The translations under genes and the position numbers were made by a program. A stretch of 64,000 bases of DNA from the NCBI RefSeq assembly GCF_000320405.1, contig NZ_KB291645.1, positions 124,001-188,000 of the forward strand. Direction: 5' to 3'. Shown here piece after piece: positions 20,364 to 29,528 of the stretch (positions within the stretch are counted from its first letter, which is position 1; each line of letters opens with the position of its first letter). The notes beneath the pieces were generated by a model that saw nothing but the letters and a program-made list of their open reading frames with translations, searched no databases and was not told the DNA's origin. The DNA is from Clostridium celatum DSM 1785 (lineage in GTDB: Bacteria; Bacillota; Clostridia; Clostridiales; Clostridiaceae).

Positions 20364-20609
20364 TTAGAAGCATCACCCTTTCATTTTTATAAGTTTAAAA
20401 TGTTTTAATACAACTTGTTGTTGTAATTATATTATAATCCCACCTAAATTATTTGTAAATATTTACCACAAATTATTTTTCCTATTTTTTCTTTTATTTT
20501 TATTATTATTTCTACATCAAATATTTAATTGATAATAAAAATAACAAAAATACCCAATATACTTATAAATTATAAATAAGTATAGTAGGTATAAAACTAA
20601 AAATATTTT

Positions 20610-22223
20610 TTAAAAATAAATATCTGACATTTCAATTTCCACTTTTTCCTTAATTCCATTTCCAATTTCATTATTAGAATTATTTATTTCGAATAAATCT
20701 TTGTTATATTCAATTCTTCTTAAAGTAATTAATACCATTGTTCCTATACCTTCTTTACTATCAATACATATTTTACCGTTGTGTTTTAAAATTATTTCTT
20801 TTACTATACTTAACCCTAACCCACTACCTTCTTTATGTCTGGATAGAGATTTATCTGCTCTTTCAAATCTATTAAATATAACTTCTTGTTTTTCTTTTGA
20901 AATTCCAACTCCACTATCTTCGATTTTTATTTCAATTGTATTCTTTGTAGATTTAATATTTACAAAAATATCTCCATATTGTTTATTATATTTTATTGCA
21001 TTTGAAAGTAAATTTAAAATAACTCTTTCAATTAAATCTCTATCTGCTAAAACATACAATTCCTCATCATCTGTATCAAAAACAACATTTATATTAGCTA
21101 TTTCTGCAAAAGAAAGAATAGACATTGTTGTATTTTCAACGACTTCCACAATATTAATACACTTAAAATCAGTATTGTATTCTCCACCTCGTAATTTACT
21201 TGAATCAATAAAATTATTTATAAGTCTAGTCAATCTATGACAATTTTGTTTTATAATATCATTATATTTAATTACTTCATTTATATCATTGCTATCTCTT
21301 TTTAAATTTTGCATTTGTATAGCAGAGTAAATAACATTTACAGGAGTCTTAAATTCATGAGATATATTAGATAGTAATTGATTCTTAATGTCATCCTCCA
21401 TATTACGTCTTTCAAGCTCTTGTATATACTTTTCTAAATCATTTGATTTACTAATTAGTTTTGTATAAAGAGTTTTATGTGGACTTATTATTACCTCTAT
21501 TACAATTATTTTAAATATACAATAACTTCCCAAAAACCTAAGTATATATGATATTATGAATCTCAATAAATAATCTAAATTGCCACTCAATACTGAAAAA
21601 ATTCCTATGGCAATTCTAAGAATTAAATAAATATTAAAATATTGATAAGAAGTTTCAGTAATATTTTTTTTATTTTTCTTTATTATTTTATATAAATAAT
21701 AATATAATATTATAACTACACTCCTATACAATACTTTACTTACCATTGTTAAATCTTGATATATATGTACATTCTCATTTATTGATATGAATGCCATAAG
21801 AAAAGTAATTGGAATAAGTATTTTCAATATATTTTTCAAACTCATATTCCTATTGATATTTAAAAATGAAAAAATTAGCATTGCTGCTTCATACATAGAA
21901 AAAATATAAAATATTTCTGCTACTTTACTATTCTGCATAACCAATAAATCATTTTTAAAAAACACTGAATATGACATTGAAATTATACCTATACTTGCAA
22001 AAGATACAGCTAAACATCTATATAAATTACTAACATATATACTATTAATCTGTAATAATACAATAAAACTAGATAAATAAACAAAACTACTTAATAAATA
22101 AATTATATTAATTATGATATTTATATCTAAGCTTCCATTTATAAAAAAAACATACGTAATAATAATTAAAAATAAAGCCAATATAATTATAATATCTTTT
22201 TTAATGTTCTCTCTTTTAATCAT
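20610..22223 (-). CDS. orphan membrane sensor histidine kinase
   Basis: Protein of 537 residues. Seven or eight hydrophobic helices fill residues 10-245 and resemble MASE3-type sensor regions. The kinase core follows: H box LLSNISHEFKTP with His289, N box LNLLSNAIKYN, G1 box EDSGVGIS, F region FNRFER and G2 box GSGLGLSIVKEI. All catalytic motifs are intact. No response regulator gene is adjacent, so the partner must be encoded elsewhere. The signal is unknown. Confidence 0.93.
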   Translation of the reverse strand: MIKRENIKKDIIIILALFLIIITYVFFINGSLDINIIINIIYLLSSFVYLSSFIVLLQINSIYVSNLYRCLAVSFASIGIISMSYSVFFKNDLLVMQNSKVAEIFYIFSMYEAAMLIFSFLNINRNMSLKNILKILIPITFLMAFISINENVHIYQDLTMVSKVLYRSVVIILYYYLYKIIKKNKKNITETSYQYFNIYLILRIAIGIFSVLSGNLDYLLRFIISYILRFLGSYCIFKIIVIEVIISPHKTLYTKLISKSNDLEKYIQELERRNMEDDIKNQLLSNISHEFKTPVNVIYSAIQMQNLKRDSNDINEVIKYNDIIKQNCHRLTRLINNFIDSSKLRGGEYNTDFKCINIVEVVENTTMSILSFAEIANINVVFDTDDEELYVLADRDLIERVILNLLSNAIKYNKQYGDIFVNIKSTKNTIEIKIEDSGVGISKEKQEVIFNRFERADKSLSRHKEGSGLGLSIVKEIILKHNGKICIDSKEGIGTMVLITLRRIEYNKDLFEINNSNNEIGNGIKEKVEIEMSDIYF

Positions 22224-22383
22224 AAATCTATCCCTTTATTATAAACATTTTTCAAAATCTTTACATATTTTGACTTATATTTTAAAATTATATCATTTTT
22301 TTACATATTATCCAAGTTAATTACTATTTTATTTTTTCTCTTTCACCTTAAATTCAACCATTAAAACACTTAAATTAAAAACC

Positions 22384-22938
22384 TCACCATGTTATACTTG
22401 TCTTATTTTTAGAATTTTTACAAGGCAATTTAAACTCAAAGAATTTTAAATTTTTCCCTCTTGGTGAAAATCTATCACAAACTATATGTAAAACATATCC
22501 CATAACAAAACCTAAGGTAAGATAAATATTACCGCTTAAATATACGCTATAACAAAACAACACTGTTCCTAACCATTTATGAGTAAACATTCTATGTGGA
22601 GATAACTTACCTAAAATAGTTAATACAGAAAATAATATTAGAGCAAAAAAATTACTACCGTTATTTTCAAGAAAAACAATAATATCATTTACAGTTAATG
22701 CAATACCCAAAAAATATCCTATAACTGCAGCTAATATTATAAAAACAAATATTTTATTAAACACCTGCCTTGCTTTCGAGTTATAAGAATCAATATCTGG
22801 CATATAGGAACCTATAAATCCGCCTAAAACTAATGGAACTATATAAAACGCACTATCAAATGTCTTTGTAATTAAAAAACCTACTCCCATAGTTGCTGTA
22901 GCAGTAGTTCCAACTATCATATGCTCTTTTCCTTTCAT
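22384..22938 (-). CDS. YdjM-type membrane-bound metal-dependent hydrolase (DUF457)
   Basis: Membrane protein of 184 residues with the DUF457/YdjM pattern: an N-terminal MKGKEHMIVGTTAT, the metal-site motif YMPDIDS, then SPHRMFTHKWLGT and GYVLHIVCDRFSPRG. Conserved His and Asp residues are spread between four helices. The family is implicated in phospholipid or stress-linked membrane functions; the substrate is not known. An alternative start seven codons in has an equally good ribosome binding site. Confidence 0.85.
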   Translation of the reverse strand: MKGKEHMIVGTTATATMGVGFLITKTFDSAFYIVPLVLGGFIGSYMPDIDSYNSKARQVFNKIFVFIILAAVIGYFLGIALTVNDIIVFLENNGSNFFALILFSVLTILGKLSPHRMFTHKWLGTVLFCYSVYLSGNIYLTLGFVMGYVLHIVCDRFSPRGKNLKFFEFKLPCKNSKNKTSITW

Positions 22939-23063
22939 ATTTTAATACCATCCTTTGTATAAATTAAAATTTTGTAGTTATATAAGCTAATTTTACTATA
23001 CTTTTATCTTTAACGAAAGTATGTTCCTATTCAAATTGTCTATCTTTTAAAATTTTAATTACA

Positions 23064-23158
23064 AAAAGTGATGATATAATAAAACAAATATATGCTTACC
23101 TTATAATTAACTTATTAGTAAAATCATATATATAACGTTAAATTATATCATCACTTTT
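23064..23158. repeat. 17-bp inverted repeat bounding a 95-bp AT-rich segment
   Basis: AAAAGTGATGATATAAT (23064-23080) has a perfect inverted copy at 23142-23158, with 61 bases between. It lies just past the stop of the NifX-like gene. It may be a long-loop terminator, similar to that at 18811-18911, or a very small MITE-like element. Confidence 0.5.
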
Positions 23159-23199
23159 AAATTAAATTTATTTAATTATAGTTCTATAAAATATACTTT

Positions 23200-23571
23200 T
23201 TAATGATGTTCACAGCTATGACTAGTACAAGTGTGATTTATATCAAGTTCTTTTAATTTACTTTGATTTAATAAATCAATATTATCTTTTATACTACCTT
23301 CTTCTGCTTTGTATACTCTTATTCCCATTGTATTTAATTTTGATATAGCTCCTTGGCCAATACCTCCAACTACAATTGCGTCAACAGTTTCTCCTGATAA
23401 TGCTTTGATAGGTTGACATTTTCCATGTTCATGCCCTAAATCTCCATTTTTAATTTCTTTAATATCATTGCTTTCTAAGTCACATATTATAAAAACAGGA
23501 GCACTTCCAAAATGATTATAAGGTATACTATTCACTCCTTCATTTGATTTAACTGGAAAACACACTTTCAT
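23200..23571 (-). CDS. NifX/NifB-like dinitrogenase cofactor-family protein
   Basis: Protein of 123 residues in the NifX/NifB C-terminal/VnfY superfamily. Seen are VCFPVKSNEGVNSIPYNHFGSAPVFIICD, the IKALSGETVDAIVVGGIGQGAISKLN core and a metal-chelating tail rich in His and Cys (CTSHSCEHH). The family binds Fe-S or Fe-Mo cofactor precursors, and many non-nitrogen-fixers have it. The start lies 2 bases after the ArsR gene stop, so regulator and protein form one operon. A metal-related role is inferred. Confidence 0.85.
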   Translation of the reverse strand: MKVCFPVKSNEGVNSIPYNHFGSAPVFIICDLESNDIKEIKNGDLGHEHGKCQPIKALSGETVDAIVVGGIGQGAISKLNTMGIRVYKAEEGSIKDNIDLLNQSKLKELDINHTCTSHSCEHH

Positions 23572-23573
23572 TT

Positions 23574-23957
23574 TTATTCCTCCCTTAATATTTTTTTACA
23601 ACAACCCTTCATTGACTTGCAGCTATGCTTACAAGTCTTAATATCAAAATTTCTAATATTGATATCATACTTTTCATCAATTAAATTTAAGTCTTTATGA
23701 ATAAGTAATCTTAAAAAAGCCATAGATTTTTCTAAAATTTCCTTGTTCAATTCGTACATAACAAAATATCCACTTTTATATGCTACTATAAGCTCCGCTT
23801 CTTTAAGTATCTTTATATGTTGTGACACAGCAGCTTCTGATATATCTAAATTTCTTGCAATTCCTTTTGCACATATATTTTTTGTTGATAACAAAAGTAA
23901 TATCTTTAATCTTGTTTCATCACCTATAGCCTTAAAAACCTTTACTTCCTCTTTCAT
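23574..23957 (-). CDS. ArsR family transcriptional regulator with cysteine-rich tail
   Basis: Winged-helix repressor of 127 residues. The DNA-binding part contains IGDETRLKILLLLSTKNICAKGIARNLDISEAAVSQHIKILKEAELI, typical of ArsR/SmtB. The C-terminus carries four closely spaced cysteines (CKHSCKSMKGCCKK), which suggests metal or Fe-S sensing away from the usual sites. It probably represses its own operon with the NifX-like gene through the 30-bp palindrome at 23970-23999. Confidence 0.9.
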   Translation of the reverse strand: MKEEVKVFKAIGDETRLKILLLLSTKNICAKGIARNLDISEAAVSQHIKILKEAELIVAYKSGYFVMYELNKEILEKSMAFLRLLIHKDLNLIDEKYDINIRNFDIKTCKHSCKSMKGCCKKILREE

Positions 23958-23969
23958 ACGTACCTCTCA

Positions 23970-23999
23970 AATTTAATTAAGTAATTACTTAATTAAATT
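23970..23999. promoter_or_regulatory. 30-bp perfect palindromic operator
   Basis: Positions 23970-23999 form a perfect 30-bp palindrome centred on GTAATTAC, just upstream of the ArsR gene start. A further half site CTTAATTAAATT follows. Autoregulatory ArsR operators usually look like this. Binding by the adjacent regulator is inferred from position. Confidence 0.8.
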
Positions 24000-24066
24000 G
24001 TAATCCTCTTAATTAAATTATTCAATAATAAAATTTCGCTTTATTTTGCTAAAAAACATAATAAAA

Positions 24067-24104
24067 AAAGCAAATTATAGCTTTATTTTCTATAATCTGC
24101 TTTT
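24067..24104 (-). terminator. intrinsic terminator after the PHP gene
   Basis: AAAGCAAATTATAG and CTATAATCTGCTTT pair with one mismatch and a 9-nt loop. On the minus strand the hairpin runs into a T-tract. Confidence 0.75.
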
Positions 24105-24153
24105 CTAATATATAATTCGTTCATTTACTTTATTTTTTAGAATATATATTATT

Positions 24154-24948
24154 TTAAATTTCTATAGCTATAGCTTGTCTGTTTTCAAAAGTATATATTT
24201 CATTAAATCCTATTGCTTTTAACATGCTTATACTCTCTTCAATACCTGCACCAACATCTTCACATTTATGAGCATCAGAACCTACTGTTATTATTCTTCC
24301 ACCTAAATCATAATAAAGTCTTAATATATCTTCTCCTGGCATAGTCTCATTAACTATAGATCTTAAAGTTGAAGTATTTACCTCTATTCCTTTTCCACTT
24401 TTAATTATATTTTTAAGAACATCTTCTATTAATTCCTTATACTCATTAAACTCATATCTTCCATGGGTATTAAAAGCATATCTCTTCATTAAATCTAAAT
24501 GGGCTACTATATCTATATATGGGGAAGTACATACCTTATTTACTTCTTCAAAATATCTTCTATAACTTTCATGCTTATCATTTTGTGACATATACGTAAT
24601 TAGTCCAGTATTAAAATTAATATTGTGTATTGAACCTAAAACAAAGTCTAAAGGTAAGTTTTCAATTATAGCCTTTAGTTCTTCTTCATTTTCATGTGGT
24701 TCGCAAATTTCAAGACCAACTCTTATAATTAATTCATCCTTAAATCTTCTTCTACACTCGGCTATTTCATCACTATATTTCTTTAAATTTAAAAAACCAT
24801 GACTTTTTAAGCCTTCTTTTACTGAAAAATGTTCTGTAAAACAAATCTCCTTTATTCCTTTAACTATAGCAGCCTCACAAACTGAAGCTACAGTTTCCTT
24901 ACTATCAAATGAGTTATTGGAATGCATATGATAATCTACTAAGTACAT
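24154..24948 (-). CDS. PHP domain phosphatase, histidinol-phosphatase (HisJ)-like
   Basis: Protein of 264 residues in the PHP superfamily. The first metal motif YHMHSNNSFD, then CFTEHFS, GLEICEPHENE, GSIHN and VAHLDLMKR match HisK/HisJ-type histidinol-phosphate phosphatases. The C-terminal TVGSDAHKCEDVG completes the trinuclear metal site. No histidine biosynthesis gene is nearby, so histidinol phosphate may not be the real substrate. It appears monocistronic. Confidence 0.82.
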   Translation of the reverse strand: MYLVDYHMHSNNSFDSKETVASVCEAAIVKGIKEICFTEHFSVKEGLKSHGFLNLKKYSDEIAECRRRFKDELIIRVGLEICEPHENEEELKAIIENLPLDFVLGSIHNINFNTGLITYMSQNDKHESYRRYFEEVNKVCTSPYIDIVAHLDLMKRYAFNTHGRYEFNEYKELIEDVLKNIIKSGKGIEVNTSTLRSIVNETMPGEDILRLYYDLGGRIITVGSDAHKCEDVGAGIEESISMLKAIGFNEIYTFENRQAIAIEI

Positions 24949-25093
24949 ATTGTTCTCCTTTTTCTACTACGATCTTTACTATTTTTATAATATCCAGTAT
25001 GCTGTTAAATATATTTTAAAGTACCAATGTATTTTATCACACAAAACTATCTCAATCAAAATTTACGCAATATATAACATATAAACAAAAATT

Positions 25094-25132
25094 AAAGGAG
25101 TTATATGAAATACCCGTTCATATAACTCCTTT
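25094..25132 (-). terminator. intrinsic terminator after the 39-residue gene
   Basis: AAAGGAGTTATATGAA and TTCATATAACTCCTTT form a 16-bp perfect stem with a 7-nt loop, and the minus strand continues into a T-rich tract. Confidence 0.85.
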
Positions 25133-25210
25133 ATATACCCTTTTTATATACCATAGTTGAAATAATAAAAACCATTACCCGTTAGTTTTTATTTAAATGT
25201 ATTTTCAAAA

Positions 25211-25330
25211 TTAATACCCTAGAGTATCTTCATACTCCTTTAACTTAACCTCTTTTTCGTCTTGAGATTTTTTCTCCTCAGCTTTAGCCTTTACATCCTC
25301 AATTTCTACTACATTTTCTTCTTTTAACAT
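25211..25330 (-). CDS. small charged protein of 39 residues
   Basis: A short frame starts MLKEENVVEIEDVKAKAEEK and encodes 39 residues, of which more than half are Lys, Glu or Asp; it ends EYEDTLGY. GGAGG lies 9 bases before the ATG, and a 16-bp terminator follows, so it is probably expressed. It looks like a single amphipathic helix or coiled coil. I do not recognise the family. Confidence 0.6.
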   Translation of the reverse strand: MLKEENVVEIEDVKAKAEEKKSQDEKEVKLKEYEDTLGY

Positions 25331-25499
25331 ACCCTCATTCCTCCCATAAATTCTGTATACGTTTTCTCAATACCGTAAAAATTAATTATAATTTAACTTT
25401 ATAACCTTATTATATCATAAATATTTTATTTTTCCATATACTTTTCATATTTTTTCTATTTTTATTTCGACATAATCCGCGCGCCCCTGGGGCGATAAT

Positions 25500-26108
25500 T
25501 TATACTAAAATATAGTTTTGATATGAATAACTACAATTAGTTTCCCAAGTCAATTGTGATAAATCTGAATCATTAATAATTACTGCATCTGCTTCAAAGG
25601 TAAATGTCCATTCAGCATATGATTTACATTCAAGAGTTAAATCATTTAACGCCCCAAAATTTGCTTCTGCAATAAGTTCTTGTCCATTTCCTAATTTTAT
25701 AGTTACATTATTTATGTTAAATATCTCATATTCAAATCCATTATATACATATGCATTCATTATTAGTTTACCATCTTTGTAATATACACTCTTTGGACTA
25801 ATACACACTACATTATCTACTATTTGTGGCTCATTACTTAAATACTCATTTCCATCTGTACTTAAACTTATATTTTCTGCATTTATATTATTTTGTAATT
25901 CCTGACTTTGTGCATTATTTTCTATTTCTTCTCTTTCATTATCTTCATTTTCTTCACTATTATTTTGTTGATCCTTATTTTCTTCTAACTGATCAATTCC
26001 TGTATTATTAGTAATATTTTTATTTGTACATCCTACAAACATTATGTTGCTTCCCAAAATAGAAGCAATCATTAAAGCTTCAATTATTCTTTTTATATTT
26101 TTATTCAT
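25500..26108 (-). CDS. lipoprotein with a SLAP-like domain
   Basis: Predicted lipoprotein of 202 residues. I chose the start at 26108 (MNKNIKRII...) because it gives a normal signal peptide ending in the lipobox MFVGC; a longer reading from 26138 adds ten unlikely residues. A low-complexity Asn/Glu linker (about residues 35-75) leads to a C-terminal domain with KDGKLIMNAYVYNGFEYEIFN, VTIKLG and AEWTFTF. This pattern resembles SLAP domains of firmicute surface proteins. It is likely membrane-tethered outside the cell. Function is unknown. Confidence 0.72.
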   Translation of the reverse strand: MNKNIKRIIEALMIASILGSNIMFVGCTNKNITNNTGIDQLEENKDQQNNSEENEDNEREEIENNAQSQELQNNINAENISLSTDGNEYLSNEPQIVDNVVCISPKSVYYKDGKLIMNAYVYNGFEYEIFNINNVTIKLGNGQELIAEANFGALNDLTLECKSYAEWTFTFEADAVIINDSDLSQLTWETNCSYSYQNYILV

Positions 26109-26302
26109 ACTAAATTCCACACCCTCATCATATACCAATAAAATTTATCCTTTATACTACTTTATCATCACTGTATTTTTTTGTCAATTAACACCAAATT
26201 GTCCATCTTTTTTTATTTTAATGTGAGTATTTTTTTTATTTCTCTATATACTAATTGTATGTGTTAAATTTGGCTAGAAAGATAGTATAAGGAAGTGAAA
26301 AA

Positions 26303-27790
26303 ATGCTAGATTATTATTTAATGCCTCATCCACCAATTATAATTAATGAGGTTGGAAAAGGAAGAGAAATTGAAGCTATAAATACTTTAAACGCTTGTAA
26401 AAAAATTGGCGAAAAAATAAATAATTTATCTCCCGAAACAATAATTATAATTTCTCCACACGGAACAATTTTTAGGGATGCTATTTCAATTGTAACTGCT
26501 CCACATCTAAAAGGTGATTTATTTAAATTTGGTGCTAATAATATTAGCTTTGATTATGAAATTGATACAGCTCTTACTACTGAAATTATAAAAAACTCAG
26601 ATGAAGAAAATATTCCTACTGTATCCTTAGATGAAAAAACTTGTGATTTATATAATATTGATTTAAACCTTGATCATGGCGCAATGGTTCCTTTATATTT
26701 CCTAGGCAATAAAAAGAATTATAAGCTTGTTCATATAACCTATGGAATGCTTTCTCCATTAGAACTTATGAATTTCGGTAGATGTATAAAAAAGGCTGTT
26801 AAAGATACAAAAACAAATGCTGTTTTTATTGCTTCCGGTGATCTTTCTCATAGATTAACAAAAGACGGGGCCTATCCATATACACCACTTGGTGCTGAAT
26901 TTGATAAAGCTTTAATTTCTCTGTTGGAAAAAGGTGATTTTAAAAATTTATTTAATTTAGATAAGCACTTGATACACGAAGCTGGCGAATGTGGATTACG
27001 TTCATTATACATATTAGCAGGAGCAATAAATAGTACTAATATCTCCCCTAAACTTTTAAGCTACGAAGGTCCATTTGGAATTGGTTATGGAGTTATGGAA
27101 TTTACTCCAAACTTTAATAATGAAAATAGTAATAATATAAATTACTCTAGTAAAAATGGTGATTTATATAACGAAATTCTAAAAGATAAACAAAATGAAA
27201 ATAAAAAACGAATGAATTATGGAAATATTTATACAAGACTTGCAAGATTAAATCTTAATAATTACTTTGATAATGGTACATTACTAACTATAGATGACTT
27301 AATCAACAATCCAAATCTACTTTTTAATGATGGTAATAATTCTAATGATATATCTAAATTGCTAAAAGATAAAAAAGGTGTATTTGTTTCATTAAAAATT
27401 AATGGTGATTTAAGAGGTTGCATTGGTACTATTTCACCTACTACAAATTGTATTGCTGAAGAAATAATAAATAATTCTATTAGTTCAGCAATAAATGATC
27501 CAAGATTTTCACCACTTAGAAAAGAAGAACTTATTGATATTGATATATCTGTAGACATTTTATATCCCCCAGAAAAAACTACATTTGAAGAATTAGACCC
27601 TAAAAATTATGGAGTTATAGTTTCTTGTAATAATAGAAGAGGTTTATTATTGCCTAATCTTGGAGGAATAGATACTGCTGATAAACAGATTGAAATAGCA
27701 TTAGAAAAGGGTGGTATTTCAATAGATGAAAACTACACTTTAGAAAGATTTAAAGTAAAAAGATTTAAAGAAGTAGATGATGGTGATTAA
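26303..27790 (+). CDS. AmmeMemoRadiSam system MEMO-AMMECR1 fusion (AmmB/AmmA)
   Basis: A 495-residue fusion of the two soluble partners of the AmmeMemoRadiSam system. Residues 1-270 are a MEMO/LigB-like domain with PHPPIIINEVGKG, ISPHGT, LDHGAMVPL, ASGDLSH and HEAGECGLRS, where the histidines would bind metal. Residues 310-495 are an AMMECR1 domain with the hallmark LRGCIGT and NDPRFSPL. The system is widely conserved, but its reaction is not established. The radical SAM partner follows 39 bases later on the same strand. Confidence 0.93.
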   Translation: MLDYYLMPHPPIIINEVGKGREIEAINTLNACKKIGEKINNLSPETIIIISPHGTIFRDAISIVTAPHLKGDLFKFGANNISFDYEIDTALTTEIIKNSDEENIPTVSLDEKTCDLYNIDLNLDHGAMVPLYFLGNKKNYKLVHITYGMLSPLELMNFGRCIKKAVKDTKTNAVFIASGDLSHRLTKDGAYPYTPLGAEFDKALISLLEKGDFKNLFNLDKHLIHEAGECGLRSLYILAGAINSTNISPKLLSYEGPFGIGYGVMEFTPNFNNENSNNINYSSKNGDLYNEILKDKQNENKKRMNYGNIYTRLARLNLNNYFDNGTLLTIDDLINNPNLLFNDGNNSNDISKLLKDKKGVFVSLKINGDLRGCIGTISPTTNCIAEEIINNSISSAINDPRFSPLRKEELIDIDISVDILYPPEKTTFEELDPKNYGVIVSCNNRRGLLLPNLGGIDTADKQIEIALEKGGISIDENYTLERFKVKRFKEVDDGD

Positions 27791-27829
27791 AAAATATATT
27801 ATATAAAAATAAATGAGGTTTAATAAACT

Positions 27830-28732
27830 ATGAATAAAGAAGCAATGTTTTACGAAAAATTTGATGATTATATAAACTGTAACCTTTGTCCTCACAGATG
27901 TAGCAATTTAAAAGAAGGTCAAAAGGGTATTTGTGGTGTCCGTGAAGTGAAAAAAGATGCGGATGGTTCACTTAAATTATATAGTATAAATTATGGAGAA
28001 ATTACTTCAATTGCCTTAGACCCTATAGAAAAGAAACCACTTTATAATTTTTATCCTAATAGTAATATACTTTCCATAGGTTCATTTGGCTGCAACTTCA
28101 AATGTTCATTTTGTCAAAATTATGCTATTTCACAAAATAGACCTGAAAGTAAATACATTTCTCCACAAGAAATGGCCAATATATCTATAGAAACCCTTAC
28201 TAATTTAGGTATTGCTTTTACTTATAACGAACCTACAATTTGGTATGAATATGTTTATGATGTTTGTAAAGCAATTAAAACTTTAGACATTGATCATAAA
28301 ACTGTTCTTGTTACTAATGGATTTATTTGCGAAAAACCTTTAAAAAGACTACTACCTTATGTTGATGCATTAAATATTGACCTAAAGGGAAATAATGAAT
28401 ATTATAAAAAACTTTGCTTTGGTGCATTAAAAGATGTTGAAAATAGCATAAGAATTGCAAGTGAAATGGGATGTCATGTTGAAGTAACTACACTTTTAAT
28501 ACCTAATGAAAATACAGATGATATAACATTAAAAGAATTAGGTGAATTTTTATCTTCTATAAATAAAAATATACCTCTTCATTTATCTAGGTACTTCCCT
28601 AGATACAAAATGAATTCACCTATGACTCCTATCGATGATATGAAAAATGCTTATAAATATTTAAGCAACTACTTAAATAACATTTATCTAGGAAATTTAA
28701 CACAAGAAGAATTAGAATATTGTTTAAATTAG
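27830..28732 (+). CDS. AmmeMemoRadiSam system radical SAM enzyme
   Basis: Radical SAM protein of 300 residues. An N-terminal cysteine cluster (CNLCPHRC with GICGVRE) precedes the SAM-cleaving cluster motif CNFKCSFC (CX3CX2C), followed by QNYAISQ. This layout matches the AMMECR1-linked group, relatives of pyruvate formate-lyase activases. It is predicted to act on or with the MEMO-AMMECR1 protein just upstream. The target is unknown. A terminator lies 10 bases past the stop. Confidence 0.93.
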   Translation: MNKEAMFYEKFDDYINCNLCPHRCSNLKEGQKGICGVREVKKDADGSLKLYSINYGEITSIALDPIEKKPLYNFYPNSNILSIGSFGCNFKCSFCQNYAISQNRPESKYISPQEMANISIETLTNLGIAFTYNEPTIWYEYVYDVCKAIKTLDIDHKTVLVTNGFICEKPLKRLLPYVDALNIDLKGNNEYYKKLCFGALKDVENSIRIASEMGCHVEVTTLLIPNENTDDITLKELGEFLSSINKNIPLHLSRYFPRYKMNSPMTPIDDMKNAYKYLSNYLNNIYLGNLTQEELEYCLN

Positions 28733-28740
28733 TAATAAAA

Positions 28741-28778
28741 AACAAGGTGACTTTCTACTAATATAAAAGCACCTTGTT
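28741..28778. terminator. intrinsic terminator between convergent genes
   Basis: AACAAGGTG and CACCTTGTT form a 9-bp stem with a 20-nt loop, with A- and T-tracts on either side. It serves the plus-strand radical SAM gene and possibly the minus-strand one opposite. Confidence 0.75.
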
Positions 28779-28806
28779 TATACATATATAACTTATTAAC
28801 TTTACT

Positions 28807-29496
28807 TTAATCTCCAACTCCAAAATCCGTATTGTTATATAAAACTTCAATGGTTGGATGTTTATCTAAATATCTATATTCTTTTCTAAACCACTTAACA
28901 AGCTCTTCATCTCTTTTTATATCTGTTGTATTTTCAACAAATACATTAATTGTTGCATATTTAAAGTATTGTTGTACTATATCCATATCTCTTTTTATCA
29001 TTTCCTTAGTTTGACCCTTAATTCCTACCATAATGCAAACTGATTGAAATTTTTCTTGTACTTCCCTTGGATCTTTAAATTTAGCATTTTTATTTAAAAA
29101 TTTATTTCTAAAATCATAATCAAAAGTTTCAATACCAATTTTAAATATAATAGGTATATTAAAAAATTTCCTCATTTCATCTAATTTATTTCTATAGCAC
29201 CAATGACTTTCTAAAAATAAAAGCTTTATACCCTTTTCATCTATTATCTTTTTTATGTACTCTAAAGTTTCTTTAGGAATTTCAAAACAGCTTCCTGAAT
29301 TTATAACCTCAAGAACTCCAAATTCACCAGTTATATTATCTAAAACTTCTTTGTTTAACTTATTAAGCTCTTCTTCATTTCTACCATTGTCATCTATGTA
29401 ATCACAAAAACTACATTTTCCCCAAACACAAGGAAAAGCTCTTAAAAGTACTATTTCTCTATTATTTTTGTTAGTTATTTTATTATATCTATCCAT
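28807..29496 (-). CDS. PreQ1-regulated radical SAM enzyme, candidate queuine lyase (QueL-like)
   Basis: Protein of 229 residues. The start at 29496 is chosen because AGGAGA (29504-29499) precedes it; a longer reading begins inside the riboswitch. The cluster-binding motif CVWGKCSFC (Cys23, 28, 31) is CX4CX2C, not the usual CX3CX2C. A PreQ1-I aptamer lies directly upstream, so the enzyme should act in queuosine/preQ1 metabolism. Clostridial salvage pathways include a radical SAM queuine lyase, QueL, and this is my best guess. The transporter and hydrolase that accompany it elsewhere are not adjacent. Confidence 0.72.
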   Translation of the reverse strand: MDRYNKITNKNNREIVLLRAFPCVWGKCSFCDYIDDNGRNEEELNKLNKEVLDNITGEFGVLEVINSGSCFEIPKETLEYIKKIIDEKGIKLLFLESHWCYRNKLDEMRKFFNIPIIFKIGIETFDYDFRNKFLNKNAKFKDPREVQEKFQSVCIMVGIKGQTKEMIKRDMDIVQQYFKYATINVFVENTTDIKRDEELVKWFRKEYRYLDKHPTIEVLYNNTDFGVGD

Positions 29497-29528
29497 ACGT
29501 CTCCTACTCTTTCTTAAAATTATAAAGA

